Positions 42,801 through 51,568 of a stretch of 64,000 bases of DNA are shown in pieces (position 1 is the first letter of the stretch; each line of letters starts with the position of its first letter). Source of the DNA: Pseudogracilibacillus sp037892545. Lineage in GTDB: Bacteria > Bacillota > Bacilli > Bacillales > Amphibacillaceae. Made by a program: the position numbers and the translations under genes. The notes beneath the pieces were generated by a model, which saw nothing but the letters and a program-made list of their open reading frames with translations, did not search any database and was not told the DNA's origin. The stretch is from assembly GCF_037892545.1 (NCBI RefSeq), contig NZ_JBBKBG010000006.1:22167-86166 (forward strand), in the 5' to 3' direction.

Positions 42801-44051
42801 ATGAAAATTTTAGTTGTCGGTCGTGGTGGCCGTGAGCATAGTGTCATTATGCATTTGGAAAAAAGTGAGCTTGTAACAGAAATATATGTAGCACCTGGAA
42901 ATGCTGGTATAGAACAACATGCAACATGTGTACCTATCGATGAAATGGACATTGATCGTCTTGTAGATTTTGCAAAAGAAAACGAGATTGATTTAACCGT
43001 TGTTGGTCCGGAAAATCCGTTAAATGCAGGAATTGCAAATGCGTTTAAAGAAGCAGGATTACGTATTTTTGCCCCGATAAAAGAAGCGGCAGTTTTAGAA
43101 GGAAGTAAAGATTTTGCTAAACAATTTATGATGACTTATGGAATTCCTACAGCAGCATATGAAACTTTTACAGATGTAGAAAGTGCACGTAAATATGTAG
43201 AAGAAAAAGGTGCGCCAATCGTGATTAAAGCGGATGGTCTTGCAGAAGGAAAAGGTGTCATTGTTGCAACAACTGAAGAAATGGCATTAGATGCGATTGA
43301 TAAACTGATGGTCGATGATGCATTCAGTGGAGCAGGGAAAAAAGTTGTAATTGAGGAATTTTTAGAAGGCCGTGAGTTTTCACTAATCGCTTTCGTCCAT
43401 GAACATAATGTATTTCCAATGATTGCCGCTCGTGACCATAAACGCGCATATGATAATGATGAAGGGCCAAACACAGGTGGAATGGGCGTGTTTGCACCAG
43501 TTCCAGATATAACAGAGGAAATCGTACAATATACGACAGAAAATGTATTACAAAAAGCAGCAGATGGGTTAATGAAAGAAGGTAGACCATTTACTGGAAT
43601 TTTATATGCTGGATTAATGCAGACAGCAGAAGGAACGAAAGTAATTGAGTTTAATACACGTTTTGGCGATCCTGAAACACAAGTTGTGTTACCATTACTA
43701 GAAAATGATTTAGTACAAGTCATTATCGATGTTATGGATGGAAAAGATCCTCATTTAACTTGGAAAGATGAAGCATGTGTCGGAGTGGTGGTCGCATCGA
43801 AAGGATATCCGAACGCATATGATAAAGGGATGAAGTTACCTGCGTTTTCTGATGTGGACGATACATTTATCGTTCAAGCTGGGACGAAGCGTACAGAAGA
43901 AGGGCTTGTATCAAATGGTGGACGTGTCCTATTAGTCGGTGGAGTTGGAGCTGACTTAGATGATGCGAGAAAACACGTGTATGAGAGTTTGAAGGTATTT
44001 GAGGGATCTGAGAACTTCTTCTTCCGTACAGATATTGGTGTACAAAAGTAA
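42801..44051 (+). CDS. purD: Phosphoribosylamine-glycine ligase PurD
   Basis: A 416-aa ATP-grasp ligase making GAR. Marks are KILVVGRGGREH at the N terminus, GAPIVIKADGLAEGKGVIVA, DHKRAYDNDEGPNTGGMG and EFNTRFGDPETQ with the metal-binding Glu/Asn. The ATG at 42801 matches the family start and lies 11 nt from AAAAGG; the ATG at 42789 is an alternative. Last gene of the pur operon, followed by a terminator. Confidence 0.96.
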   Translation: MKILVVGRGGREHSVIMHLEKSELVTEIYVAPGNAGIEQHATCVPIDEMDIDRLVDFAKENEIDLTVVGPENPLNAGIANAFKEAGLRIFAPIKEAAVLEGSKDFAKQFMMTYGIPTAAYETFTDVESARKYVEEKGAPIVIKADGLAEGKGVIVATTEEMALDAIDKLMVDDAFSGAGKKVVIEEFLEGREFSLIAFVHEHNVFPMIAARDHKRAYDNDEGPNTGGMGVFAPVPDITEEIVQYTTENVLQKAADGLMKEGRPFTGILYAGLMQTAEGTKVIEFNTRFGDPETQVVLPLLENDLVQVIIDVMDGKDPHLTWKDEACVGVVVASKGYPNAYDKGMKLPAFSDVDDTFIVQAGTKRTEEGLVSNGGRVLLVGGVGADLDDARKHVYESLKVFEGSENFFFRTDIGVQK

Positions 44052-44067
44052 TAAATGCTATAAGGGG

Positions 44068-44101
44068 ACAGCAAGTGCCGGTCATGGTGCTTGCTGTTTT
44101 T
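44068..44101 (+). terminator. Terminator of the pur operon
   Basis: A 12-bp stem ACAGCAAGTGCC/GGTGCTTGCTGT (two wobble pairs), 5-nt loop, then TTTTT, 17 bp after the purD stop codon. Confidence 0.9.
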
Positions 44102-44240
44102 CCGTGGATAGCGTATAAAGGATGTTCGGTATATTTTATTATTATTTTTTTAAAAATGCAAAATACATATTCATTTAATAAAGATGGTGGATGTATGCTA
44201 AAATAGAAATATCTTATTTTGTTAAATAGGAGCGTTGCGT

Positions 44241-45983
44241 ATGTTAGAACAAGGACAGTTTTGGAGAAATAAAGATTTACGAAAGCATGTAGCAATTATC
44301 GATGGAAAAGTTGCCCCGACAATCGTGTTGAAAAATGGCACATATTTAAATGTGTTTACAGATGAATGGGTAACAGCAAATATATGGATTTATCATGAAC
44401 GAATCGTTTATGTCGGAGAGGAGATGCCGAAACGATTAGACAACACAGAAATTGTCAATTGTACAGGACAATATTTAGTGCCAGGCTATATTGAACCACA
44501 TGCGCATCCATATCAGCTTTTTAATCCTGAAAGCCTCGTACATCATGTAGGAAAATTTGGAACGACGACATTGATCAATGACAACTTACGCTTGTTAACT
44601 TTATACGACAAAAAGAAAGCGTTTTCGATAATAGAAAATTTTCAAAAAATTCCCGTTTCGATGTTTTGGTGGGCTCGTTTTGATTCACAATCTATGTTGC
44701 GTCAGGAAGAAGCGATATTTAATACGAATGATATATTGTCTTGGTTATCACACCCAACAGTTGTGCAAGGTGGAGAATTAACGTCATGGCCAAGATTAAT
44801 CGATGGAGATGACCGTTTACTTTATTGGATCCAAGAAGCAAAAAGGATCCATAAACGGGTAGAGGGACATTTTCCAGGTGCTTCCGAAAAAACTTTAACA
44901 AAATTACAATTACTTGGGGTGAATGGAGACCATGAGTCCATGAATGGAGGAGATGTGCTGAAACGACTTCAACTTGGGTATCATGCAGCTTTACGTCATT
45001 CCTCTATCCGACCAGATTTAGAAAATATATTGCAACAATTATTGGAAAGTGGACTAAAAAACTTCGATGCATTATTTTTTACGACAGATGGTTCAACACC
45101 TAGATATATGGAATATGGTATGATGAATGTATGTATTGATATTGCTTTAAAGCAAGGTATACCCATTATAGATGCATACAAAATGGCATCTTTCAATATT
45201 GCGAAATATTATCGAATGGACGAAACGTTTGGTAGTATTACACCTGGGCGATTAGCACATATAAATATTTTATATGAAGAAACAGATCCGGCTCCATTAT
45301 CTGTTTTGGCAAAAGGTACATGGCTTGTAAAAGATGGAAAAGAAGTCGAACAAGCAACACAAATTCCATGGGAGCAGTATGAAACAGATAAGCCATTTTT
45401 AAAAATAGAACTAACGGAAGAAGATTTACAATTTTCTATTCCAGTTGGTTTAAAGTTAATAAATAATGTGATTACGAACCCATATCCGGTTGGTATCGAT
45501 ATAACAGGTGTTCAGTTACCGGCAAATACAGCTGATGCCTTTTTAGTGTTATTAGATCGCCATGGAAAATGGCGCGTAAATTCCGTCATACATGGATTTA
45601 CTGAAAAGCTAGGTGGCCTATGTAGTTCCTATTCGACGACAAATGATATTTTATTAATTGGAAAGAAAAAAATGGACATGAAATTAGCATTTGATCGGAT
45701 GCAAGAAATCGGTGGAGGAATAGTCCTGGCACATGATGGGAAAATTATCTTTGAATTGCCGTTAACGATAGAAGGTGTAATGTCTGTAGAAAAGATGGAT
45801 AAGGTTATTCAAGCAGATAAAAGACTTACTAAATTGTTGCAAGAAGCAGGTTTTCCATATGATGATCCAGTGTTTACCTTATTCTTTTTATCGTCGACAC
45901 ATTTGCCATATATTAGAATTACACCTGAAGGGATAGTCGATGTCATAAAACGTGATATAATAGTACCAGCTAATATGCGTTAA
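44241..45983 (+). CDS. yerA: YerA-like adenine-deaminase-family amidohydrolase
   Basis: A 580-aa member of the adenine deaminase/amidohydrolase superfamily. Metal-site residues visible are H-A-H in PGYIEPHAHPYQLF near residue 92, EGHFPGASE near residue 210, and FTTDGSTPRY near residue 280. The C-terminal domain resembles AdeC (GGGIVLAHDGKIIFELPL). In B. subtilis the equivalent gene also follows purD. Actual deaminase activity is unproven for YerA. The ATG at 44241 is 8 nt after TAGGAG. Confidence 0.88.
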   Translation: MLEQGQFWRNKDLRKHVAIIDGKVAPTIVLKNGTYLNVFTDEWVTANIWIYHERIVYVGEEMPKRLDNTEIVNCTGQYLVPGYIEPHAHPYQLFNPESLVHHVGKFGTTTLINDNLRLLTLYDKKKAFSIIENFQKIPVSMFWWARFDSQSMLRQEEAIFNTNDILSWLSHPTVVQGGELTSWPRLIDGDDRLLYWIQEAKRIHKRVEGHFPGASEKTLTKLQLLGVNGDHESMNGGDVLKRLQLGYHAALRHSSIRPDLENILQQLLESGLKNFDALFFTTDGSTPRYMEYGMMNVCIDIALKQGIPIIDAYKMASFNIAKYYRMDETFGSITPGRLAHINILYEETDPAPLSVLAKGTWLVKDGKEVEQATQIPWEQYETDKPFLKIELTEEDLQFSIPVGLKLINNVITNPYPVGIDITGVQLPANTADAFLVLLDRHGKWRVNSVIHGFTEKLGGLCSSYSTTNDILLIGKKKMDMKLAFDRMQEIGGGIVLAHDGKIIFELPLTIEGVMSVEKMDKVIQADKRLTKLLQEAGFPYDDPVFTLFFLSSTHLPYIRITPEGIVDVIKRDIIVPANMR

Positions 45984-46009
45984 GTATCGTTTGTTTTTTA
46001 GGAGGAAAT

Positions 46010-47026
46010 ATGAGAAAAGTCAAAATTAGTATCGCATTATGCATTGTTATGCTTGTCATGGTAGCATGTTCCAATAACAATGAAGAAGTGATTAATGAAA
46101 CAGAAGAAGTTCATGTATATCCATTTACTGGATTAGAAACGAATGAAGACGTAAACCACCGTGCGGTTGCTGTGATGGTAAGTAACCAGGTACAAGCACG
46201 ACCACAATCTGGTTTAACGAAAGCAGATATCGTGTATGAGATGTTAACAGAAGGAAATATTACACGATTCATGGCGATTTACCATAGTGACAAACCAGAA
46301 GTCGTCGGTCCAATTCGAAGTGCAAGAGAATATTTTGTTGATCTTGCCTACGACATGGATGCGGTTTATATTTATTCTGGAGCGGCAAATTTTGTAAATG
46401 ACTTGATAGATAAAAAGGGGATTGAACATATTGAGGCAGATCAATATGCTGCAAATGGGGAACCTTTTTTAAGAGAGACCTTTAGAAAATCACCACATAA
46501 TTTGTATATGAAATTTTCGGAACTTCCAACATTTCTGAAAAAGGAAGAAGTGGACATGGATGTTACACATAAGCCTTTATCATTTTTGGATGATGATACA
46601 GAAATTGAAGGGGAAGAAGCAAATTATGTGAAAGTTTCTTACTATAAGTCTAAACCGATTGTAGAATACACGTATGATAAAAAAACAAAAAAATATACAC
46701 GGTACAATGATGGCGAAATTACAGATGAATTAGAATCGGAAATCCCGATTGAAATTGATAATGTACTCGTTGTCGAGGCTGAACATGAAGTGATTGATAA
46801 AGAATTACGTCGTTCCATAAATCTTCATTCAGGTGGAAAAGGTTATTTATTCCAACGTGGAAAAGTTCAAGAAGTGGAATGGGAAAATCAAGATGGTAAT
46901 ATCGTGCCGATAATCGATGGAGAAGTTGTTCCTTTTGTGAAAGGGAAGACTTGGATAAATGTCGTGCAAACAGCACCTGAAAAAGGGGTAAAGGAACAAG
47001 TCCATTATAGCAATGATGGAAAATAG
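46010..47026 (+). CDS. yerB: DUF3048 lipoprotein YerB
   Basis: A 338-aa lipoprotein with lipobox V-M-V-A-C at Cys20. The DUF3048 N-terminal block reads AVMVSNQVQARPQSGLTKADIVYEM, followed by RFMAIYHSDKPEVVGPIRSARE; the C-terminal beta domain ends with VPFVKGKTWINVVQ. Function unknown; conserved in this position in Bacillus. GGAGG lies 7 nt before the ATG. yerC begins 11 bp after its stop. Confidence 0.9.
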   Translation: MRKVKISIALCIVMLVMVACSNNNEEVINETEEVHVYPFTGLETNEDVNHRAVAVMVSNQVQARPQSGLTKADIVYEMLTEGNITRFMAIYHSDKPEVVGPIRSAREYFVDLAYDMDAVYIYSGAANFVNDLIDKKGIEHIEADQYAANGEPFLRETFRKSPHNLYMKFSELPTFLKKEEVDMDVTHKPLSFLDDDTEIEGEEANYVKVSYYKSKPIVEYTYDKKTKKYTRYNDGEITDELESEIPIEIDNVLVVEAEHEVIDKELRRSINLHSGGKGYLFQRGKVQEVEWENQDGNIVPIIDGEVVPFVKGKTWINVVQTAPEKGVKEQVHYSNDGK

Positions 47027-47037
47027 GAGGCGACTAT

Positions 47038-47325
47038 ATGCAAATTGATAAATTAAGAGGAAAACAGTTAGATCAATTGTTTGAAGCTATATTAACATTG
47101 GAATCAAAGGAAGATTGCTATCGCTTCTTTGATGATGTGGCAACCATTAATGAAATTCAATCATTAGCACAACGATTACAAGTCGCAAAAATGCTTCACG
47201 ACGGGAGTACGTATAACGCAATTGAGCAGGAAACAAATGCTTCTACTGCAACTATTTCTCGTGTCAGAAGATGTCTGGAATATGGCAGTGGCGGATATGA
47301 ACAAGTGCTATCTAAAATGAAATAA
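47038..47325 (+). CDS. yerC: YerC/YecD-family TrpR-related DNA-binding protein
   Basis: A 95-aa helical protein of the TrpR superfamily. The helix-turn-helix lies at EIQSLAQRLQVAKMLHDGST followed by YNAIEQETNASTATISRVRR, with TATISRVRR as the recognition helix. The tail ends YGSGGYEQVL, typical for this family. Probably a transcriptional regulator of unknown target. It is the last gene of a yerB-yerC transcript ending at the terminators just downstream. Confidence 0.9.
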   Translation: MQIDKLRGKQLDQLFEAILTLESKEDCYRFFDDVATINEIQSLAQRLQVAKMLHDGSTYNAIEQETNASTATISRVRRCLEYGSGGYEQVLSKMK

Positions 47326-47333
47326 TAGAGTAA

Positions 47334-47390
47334 AGGTTGGGACAAGTAAACGACGATTATGAGACGTTTTATTTCTGTTCCAATCTTTTT
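47334..47390 (+). terminator. Terminator of yerB-yerC
   Basis: GGTTGGGACAAG near 47335 pairs with CTGTTCCAATC at 47375-47385 (with G-T pairs), and an inner AAACG/CGTTT extends it; TTTTT follows. Confidence 0.78.
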
Positions 47391-47410
47391 CATTTCAATA
47401 ATTGGGACAG

Positions 47411-47455
47411 AAAAGCAACTTCGTATATTTTTATGAAAGTTTGCTTTTTTTGTAT
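47411..47455 (+). terminator. Second terminator before the 21-bp array
   Basis: AAAAGCAACTT (47411-47421) pairs with AAGTTTGCTTTT near 47438-47449 (one bulge), followed by a run of T residues. Two terminators in series separate yerC from the repeat array. Confidence 0.65.
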
Positions 47456-47517
47456 TTTAAGAAGTATTTTTATGTCAAAGGATAATTGTGTTGGAGCTAA
47501 ACGACCAAATACTAAAC

Positions 47518-48419
47518 AGATGCGATCTTGCACTGAATAGAGGTAACTCTGCGAGAAACAGATGCGATCTAGCACGAACCGGATGCAACTCTACGCGAAA
47601 CAGATTCGATCTTGCACCGAACAGATGCAACTCTGCGTTAAACAGATGCGATCTTGCACCGAACAGATGCAACCCTGCGTTAAACAGATGCAATCTTGCA
47701 CGAACCGGATGCAACTCTACGCGAAACAGATGCAATCCATCACGAACCGGATGCAACTCTACGCGAAACAGATGCAATTCTGCACCGAACAGATGCAACT
47801 CTACGCGAAACAGATGCAATCCATCACGAACCGGATGCAACTCTACGCGAAACAGATGCAGTCCAACACGAAACAGATGCAACTCTACGCGAAACAGATT
47901 CAATCCATCACGAACCGGATGCAACTCTATGCGAAACAGATGCAATCCATCACGAACCGGATGCAACCCTGCGCAAAACAGATGCAATCCAGCACGAAAT
48001 AGATGCAACTCTACGCGAAACAGATGCAATCCATCACGAACCGGATGCAACTCAACGCGAAATAGATGCGATCTTGCACCGAACAGATGCAACCCTACGA
48101 TAAACAGATGCGATCCATCACGAAACAGATGCAACTCTACGCGGAACAGATGCAATCCATCACGAACCGGATGCAACTCTATGCGAAACAGATGCGATCC
48201 ATCACGAACCGGATGCAACTCTACGCGAAACAGATGCAATCTTGCACCGAACAGATGCAACCCTACGATAAACAGATGCGATCATCACGAACCGGATGCA
48301 ACTCTGCACGAAATAGATGCGATCTTGCACCGAACAGATGCAACCCTGCGTTAAACAGATGCGATCTTGCACTGAACGGATGCAACTCTGCGCGAAACAG
48401 ATGCAATCCAGCACGAAAA
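47518..48419. repeat. 21-bp tandem repeat array, 43 units, GATGCAA core
   Basis: A-G/G-G-A-T-G-C-(A/G)-A words recur every 21 bp from 47518 to the last unit at 48399. The array is 902 bp, one base short of 43 x 21; the missing base is in the unit at 48274-48293. Units alternate loosely between a GCGAAAC-AGATGCAAT type and a CACGAACC-GGATGCAAC type, giving a 42-bp higher-order pattern. Because 21 is a multiple of three, several frames stay open (288 codons at 47488-48354; 261 on the minus strand), but no convincing gene start is seen. Flanked by two terminators on the left and the pcrB promoter region on the right. Confidence 0.95.
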
Positions 48420-48646
48420 AGAATAAATCGCATATCTGTAAGGTTGAGTTTGAAAATGATCCATGCGAAATTTCAATGGAGATTTACGAAAGGGATATTT
48501 GTTATAATTTTTACACATTATGAGAATTTGACGACAAAATGGTGGTAGTATTTCAATTTTATAAAAAAACATCCATTTTACTAAATTCATCGTTCTTTAT
48601 TTGTTATAATAAATCAATGGATAAATGACGGTTGGAGGAAAAAACA

Positions 48647-49336
48647 TTGAATTATGAAATTGAAAAATGGGAACATGTTTTTAAATTAGATCCAGCAAAA
48701 GAAATTACAGATGAACAATTAGAGCAATTATGTGAATCTGGCACAGATGCCATCATTGTCGGCGGAACAGATAATATTACATTAGATGATGTGCTAGATT
48801 TACTTTATAGAGTACGTCAATACGCATTGCCGTGCGTATTAGAAGTGTCCGAAATGGATGCCATTACACCGGGATTTGATTTTTACTTTATTCCAATGGT
48901 ATTAAATAGTACGGAGAAAAAGTGGATAGTAGATATGCATCATGAAGCAGTGAAAGATTATCGTGAATTGATGAATTGGGATGAAATTCGAATGGAAGGG
49001 TATTGCATTATGAATGAAGAAGCGAAAGCATATAAAAAAACGAACTGTTCTATGCCGACGGAAGAGGACGTAATTAGTTATGCTTATATGGCCGAACATA
49101 TGTATCATCTACCAATCTTCTATGTCGAATATAGTGGGACGTATGGAAATCCAGCACTTGTGGAAAAAGTGAGTAAAGAATTGAAGGATACAAAACTTTT
49201 CTATGGTGGTGGGATTACAACGAAAGAACAAGCAAAGGAAATGAAAGAACATGCAGATGTGATCGTTGTTGGAAATAGTATTTACACCCATTTCAAAGAT
49301 GCGTTAAAAACGGTAGCAGCGGTGAAAAATAGATAA
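48647..49336 (+). CDS. pcrB: Heptaprenylglyceryl phosphate synthase PcrB
   Basis: A 229-aa TIM-barrel prenyltransferase joining sn-glycerol-1-phosphate and heptaprenyl diphosphate. Family blocks are WEHVFKLDPAKEITDEQLE, ESGTDAIIVGGTD, PGFDFYFIPMVLNS, FYVEYSGTYGNP and FYGGGITT...HADVIVVGNSIY. The TTG at 48647 has GGAGG 9 nt upstream. pcrA follows after 14 bp, as in B. subtilis. Confidence 0.94.
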   Translation: MNYEIEKWEHVFKLDPAKEITDEQLEQLCESGTDAIIVGGTDNITLDDVLDLLYRVRQYALPCVLEVSEMDAITPGFDFYFIPMVLNSTEKKWIVDMHHEAVKDYRELMNWDEIRMEGYCIMNEEAKAYKKTNCSMPTEEDVISYAYMAEHMYHLPIFYVEYSGTYGNPALVEKVSKELKDTKLFYGGGITTKEQAKEMKEHADVIVVGNSIYTHFKDALKTVAAVKNR

Positions 49337-49350
49337 AAGAGGTGAATGGT

Positions 49351-51555
49351 GTGTCTGTTTTACAATTATTGAACGGATTAAATACAGAACAACAAGAAGC
49401 AGTAAAACATACGGAAGGTCCATTGCTTGTCATGGCAGGGGCTGGAAGTGGAAAAACACGTGTGTTAACTCATCGAATTGCATACTTAATTGAAGAAAAA
49501 GATGTGGCACCACATAATATATTAGCAATTACATTTACAAATAAAGCGGCACGAGAGATGAAAGAACGTGTAGAACAATTAGTCGGAAAAGAAGGAGAGT
49601 CGATGTGGGTATCGACCTTCCACTCGATGTGTGTACGAATTTTACGTAGAGATATTGAACGCATTGGTTATGATCGTAATTTTATTATTATTGATAGTAG
49701 TGATCAGCTAACGGTCATGAAACAAGTGTTGAAAAACTTACAAATCGATCCAAAGCAGTATGATCCAAGAGCAATGATTCATCATATTAGTAGTGCAAAA
49801 AATGAACTTATTACACCAGAAATGTATGAAAAGGAAGCTTTTTCCTATTATGATCAACAAGTGGCAAAAATTTATATTGCCTATCAAAAAATGCTTCGTA
49901 AAAACCAGGCACTCGATTTTGATGATTTAATTATGCAGACAATCCACCTGTTTCAACGGGTCCCTGAAGTGCTCGCTTATTATCAGAGACGTTTTCAATA
50001 TATTCATGTCGACGAGTATCAAGATACGAACCATGCACAATATAAGTTAGTTAAGCAGTTGGCGAGTAGATTTCAAAATTTATGTGTAGTTGGGGACTCA
50101 GACCAATCGATTTATCGTTGGCGTGGGGCAGATATTACAAATATTTTATCTTTTGAAAAAGATTATCCGAACGCAAAAGTTATTCTTTTGGAACAAAATT
50201 ATCGTTCGACAAAATCAATTTTAGATGCAGCAAATAAGGTCATTGAACGCAATAAAAGTCGCAAACCGAAAAATTTATGGACGGAAAATGTGGAAGGAAA
50301 GAAAATTACGTATTATCAAGGACAGACAGAACGCCATGAGGCAATGTATATAGCGGAAAAAATTCAAGATTTGTTTTATGATGAAAAGTATCGCCCGGCA
50401 GATATTGCCATTTTGTATCGAACGAATGCTCAATCACGTGCGATAGAGGATACGTTAATGAAAGCGAATATTGCATATCAAATGATTGGTGGATTACGCT
50501 TCTATGATCGTAAGGAAATTAAAGATATTATCGCTTATTTACGACTCATTACAAATCCAGAAGATGATATTAGTTTTGAACGTGTCATTAATACGCCGAA
50601 ACGTGGGATTGGTGCAACGTCTGTAGAGCGTCTTCGTGCTTATGCATTAGAACATGATATGTCCCTTTTTCAAGCAGTAAAAGAAATTGAACGGACGAAT
50701 GTACCGAAACGTGCTGCACAAGCGATGTATAAATTTATGCAAGACATCGAAAACTTAGTGCAACAACAAGCGTTTTTAGGTGCGACAGATATGGTCGAGC
50801 AAGTTTTAGAAGTAACCACATATGAGGAAATGTTACGTGCAGAAAATACAATCGAAGCGAAAGGCCGTATGGAGAACATTGAAGAGTTCAAAACGGTTAC
50901 ACAAGATTTTGAAAAGGTACATGAAGATGCTTCTTTAGTAGACTTTTTAACAGACTTGGCACTTATTTCAGACATTGATAATATGGATGAGGTAGAAGAA
51001 ACGGAAAAAATTACGTTAATGACTTTACACTCAGCGAAAGGACTTGAATTCCCTGTCGTATTTTTAATCGGTATGGAAGAAAATTTATTTCCACATAGTC
51101 GATCTTTAGACGATGAGGAGGAAATGGAAGAAGAACGACGATTGGCGTATGTTGGGATTACACGGGCAGAAGAACAGTTGTTTTTAACGAATGCAAAAAT
51201 GCGTACTCTATATGGGCGCACACAATACAACCCAGTTAGCCGATTCATTCAAGAAATTCCGATTGATTTATTAGAAGGATATGAACGTGTCGAACAATCG
51301 ATGTTTGGTAGTTTATCCTCTACCAAAACAACTTCGGTTAAGCCATCTCGTCAAAAGGCAAAAAAGTTAGCGACAACAGGTGCAGAAAGTGTTGGCTGGA
51401 AAGCTGGAGATAAGGTGGAGCATGCGAAATGGGGAGTTGGTACGGTCGTAAAAGTAACTAATAGCGGGGATGATACGGAATTAGATGTTGCATTCCAAGC
51501 ACCTGCTGGGATTAAACGACTTTTAGCAAAATTTGCGCCGATTAAGAAACAATAA
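49351..51555 (+). CDS. pcrA: ATP-dependent DNA helicase PcrA
   Basis: A 734-aa superfamily 1A 3'-5' helicase for repair and rolling-circle replication. All motifs are visible: Walker A MAGAGSGKTRVL near residue 30, motif Ia ITFTNKAAREMKER, DEYQDTNHAQ (DExx box), motif III GDSDQSIYRWRGAD, QNYRSTKSI, motif V TLHSAKGLEFPVV, motif VI AYVGITRAE. The C-terminal tail with a Tudor-like domain (GDKVEHAKWGVGTVV) binds RNA polymerase in relatives. The GTG at 49351 is better spaced from AAGAGGTG than the GTG at 49342. Confidence 0.96.
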   Translation: MSVLQLLNGLNTEQQEAVKHTEGPLLVMAGAGSGKTRVLTHRIAYLIEEKDVAPHNILAITFTNKAAREMKERVEQLVGKEGESMWVSTFHSMCVRILRRDIERIGYDRNFIIIDSSDQLTVMKQVLKNLQIDPKQYDPRAMIHHISSAKNELITPEMYEKEAFSYYDQQVAKIYIAYQKMLRKNQALDFDDLIMQTIHLFQRVPEVLAYYQRRFQYIHVDEYQDTNHAQYKLVKQLASRFQNLCVVGDSDQSIYRWRGADITNILSFEKDYPNAKVILLEQNYRSTKSILDAANKVIERNKSRKPKNLWTENVEGKKITYYQGQTERHEAMYIAEKIQDLFYDEKYRPADIAILYRTNAQSRAIEDTLMKANIAYQMIGGLRFYDRKEIKDIIAYLRLITNPEDDISFERVINTPKRGIGATSVERLRAYALEHDMSLFQAVKEIERTNVPKRAAQAMYKFMQDIENLVQQQAFLGATDMVEQVLEVTTYEEMLRAENTIEAKGRMENIEEFKTVTQDFEKVHEDASLVDFLTDLALISDIDNMDEVEETEKITLMTLHSAKGLEFPVVFLIGMEENLFPHSRSLDDEEEMEEERRLAYVGITRAEEQLFLTNAKMRTLYGRTQYNPVSRFIQEIPIDLLEGYERVEQSMFGSLSSTKTTSVKPSRQKAKKLATTGAESVGWKAGDKVEHAKWGVGTVVKVTNSGDDTELDVAFQAPAGIKRLLAKFAPIKKQ

Positions 51556-51568
51556 AGGTGTTGAAACA

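Noticed and set aside
43136..43723. 195-codon minus-strand frame inside purD
   Set aside because: Antisense shadow of purD with no independent signals.
47475..48260. 261-codon minus-strand frame and other long frames in the 21-bp array as real proteins
   Set aside because: They arise from the seven-codon period of the repeat, are open in several frames at once and lack convincing ribosome sites; reported as repeat.
47518..48419. CRISPR array
   Set aside because: Units are contiguous 21-bp repeats without unique spacers, and no cas genes are present.
50670..51248. 192-codon minus-strand frame inside pcrA
   Set aside because: Antisense shadow of a conserved helicase region.
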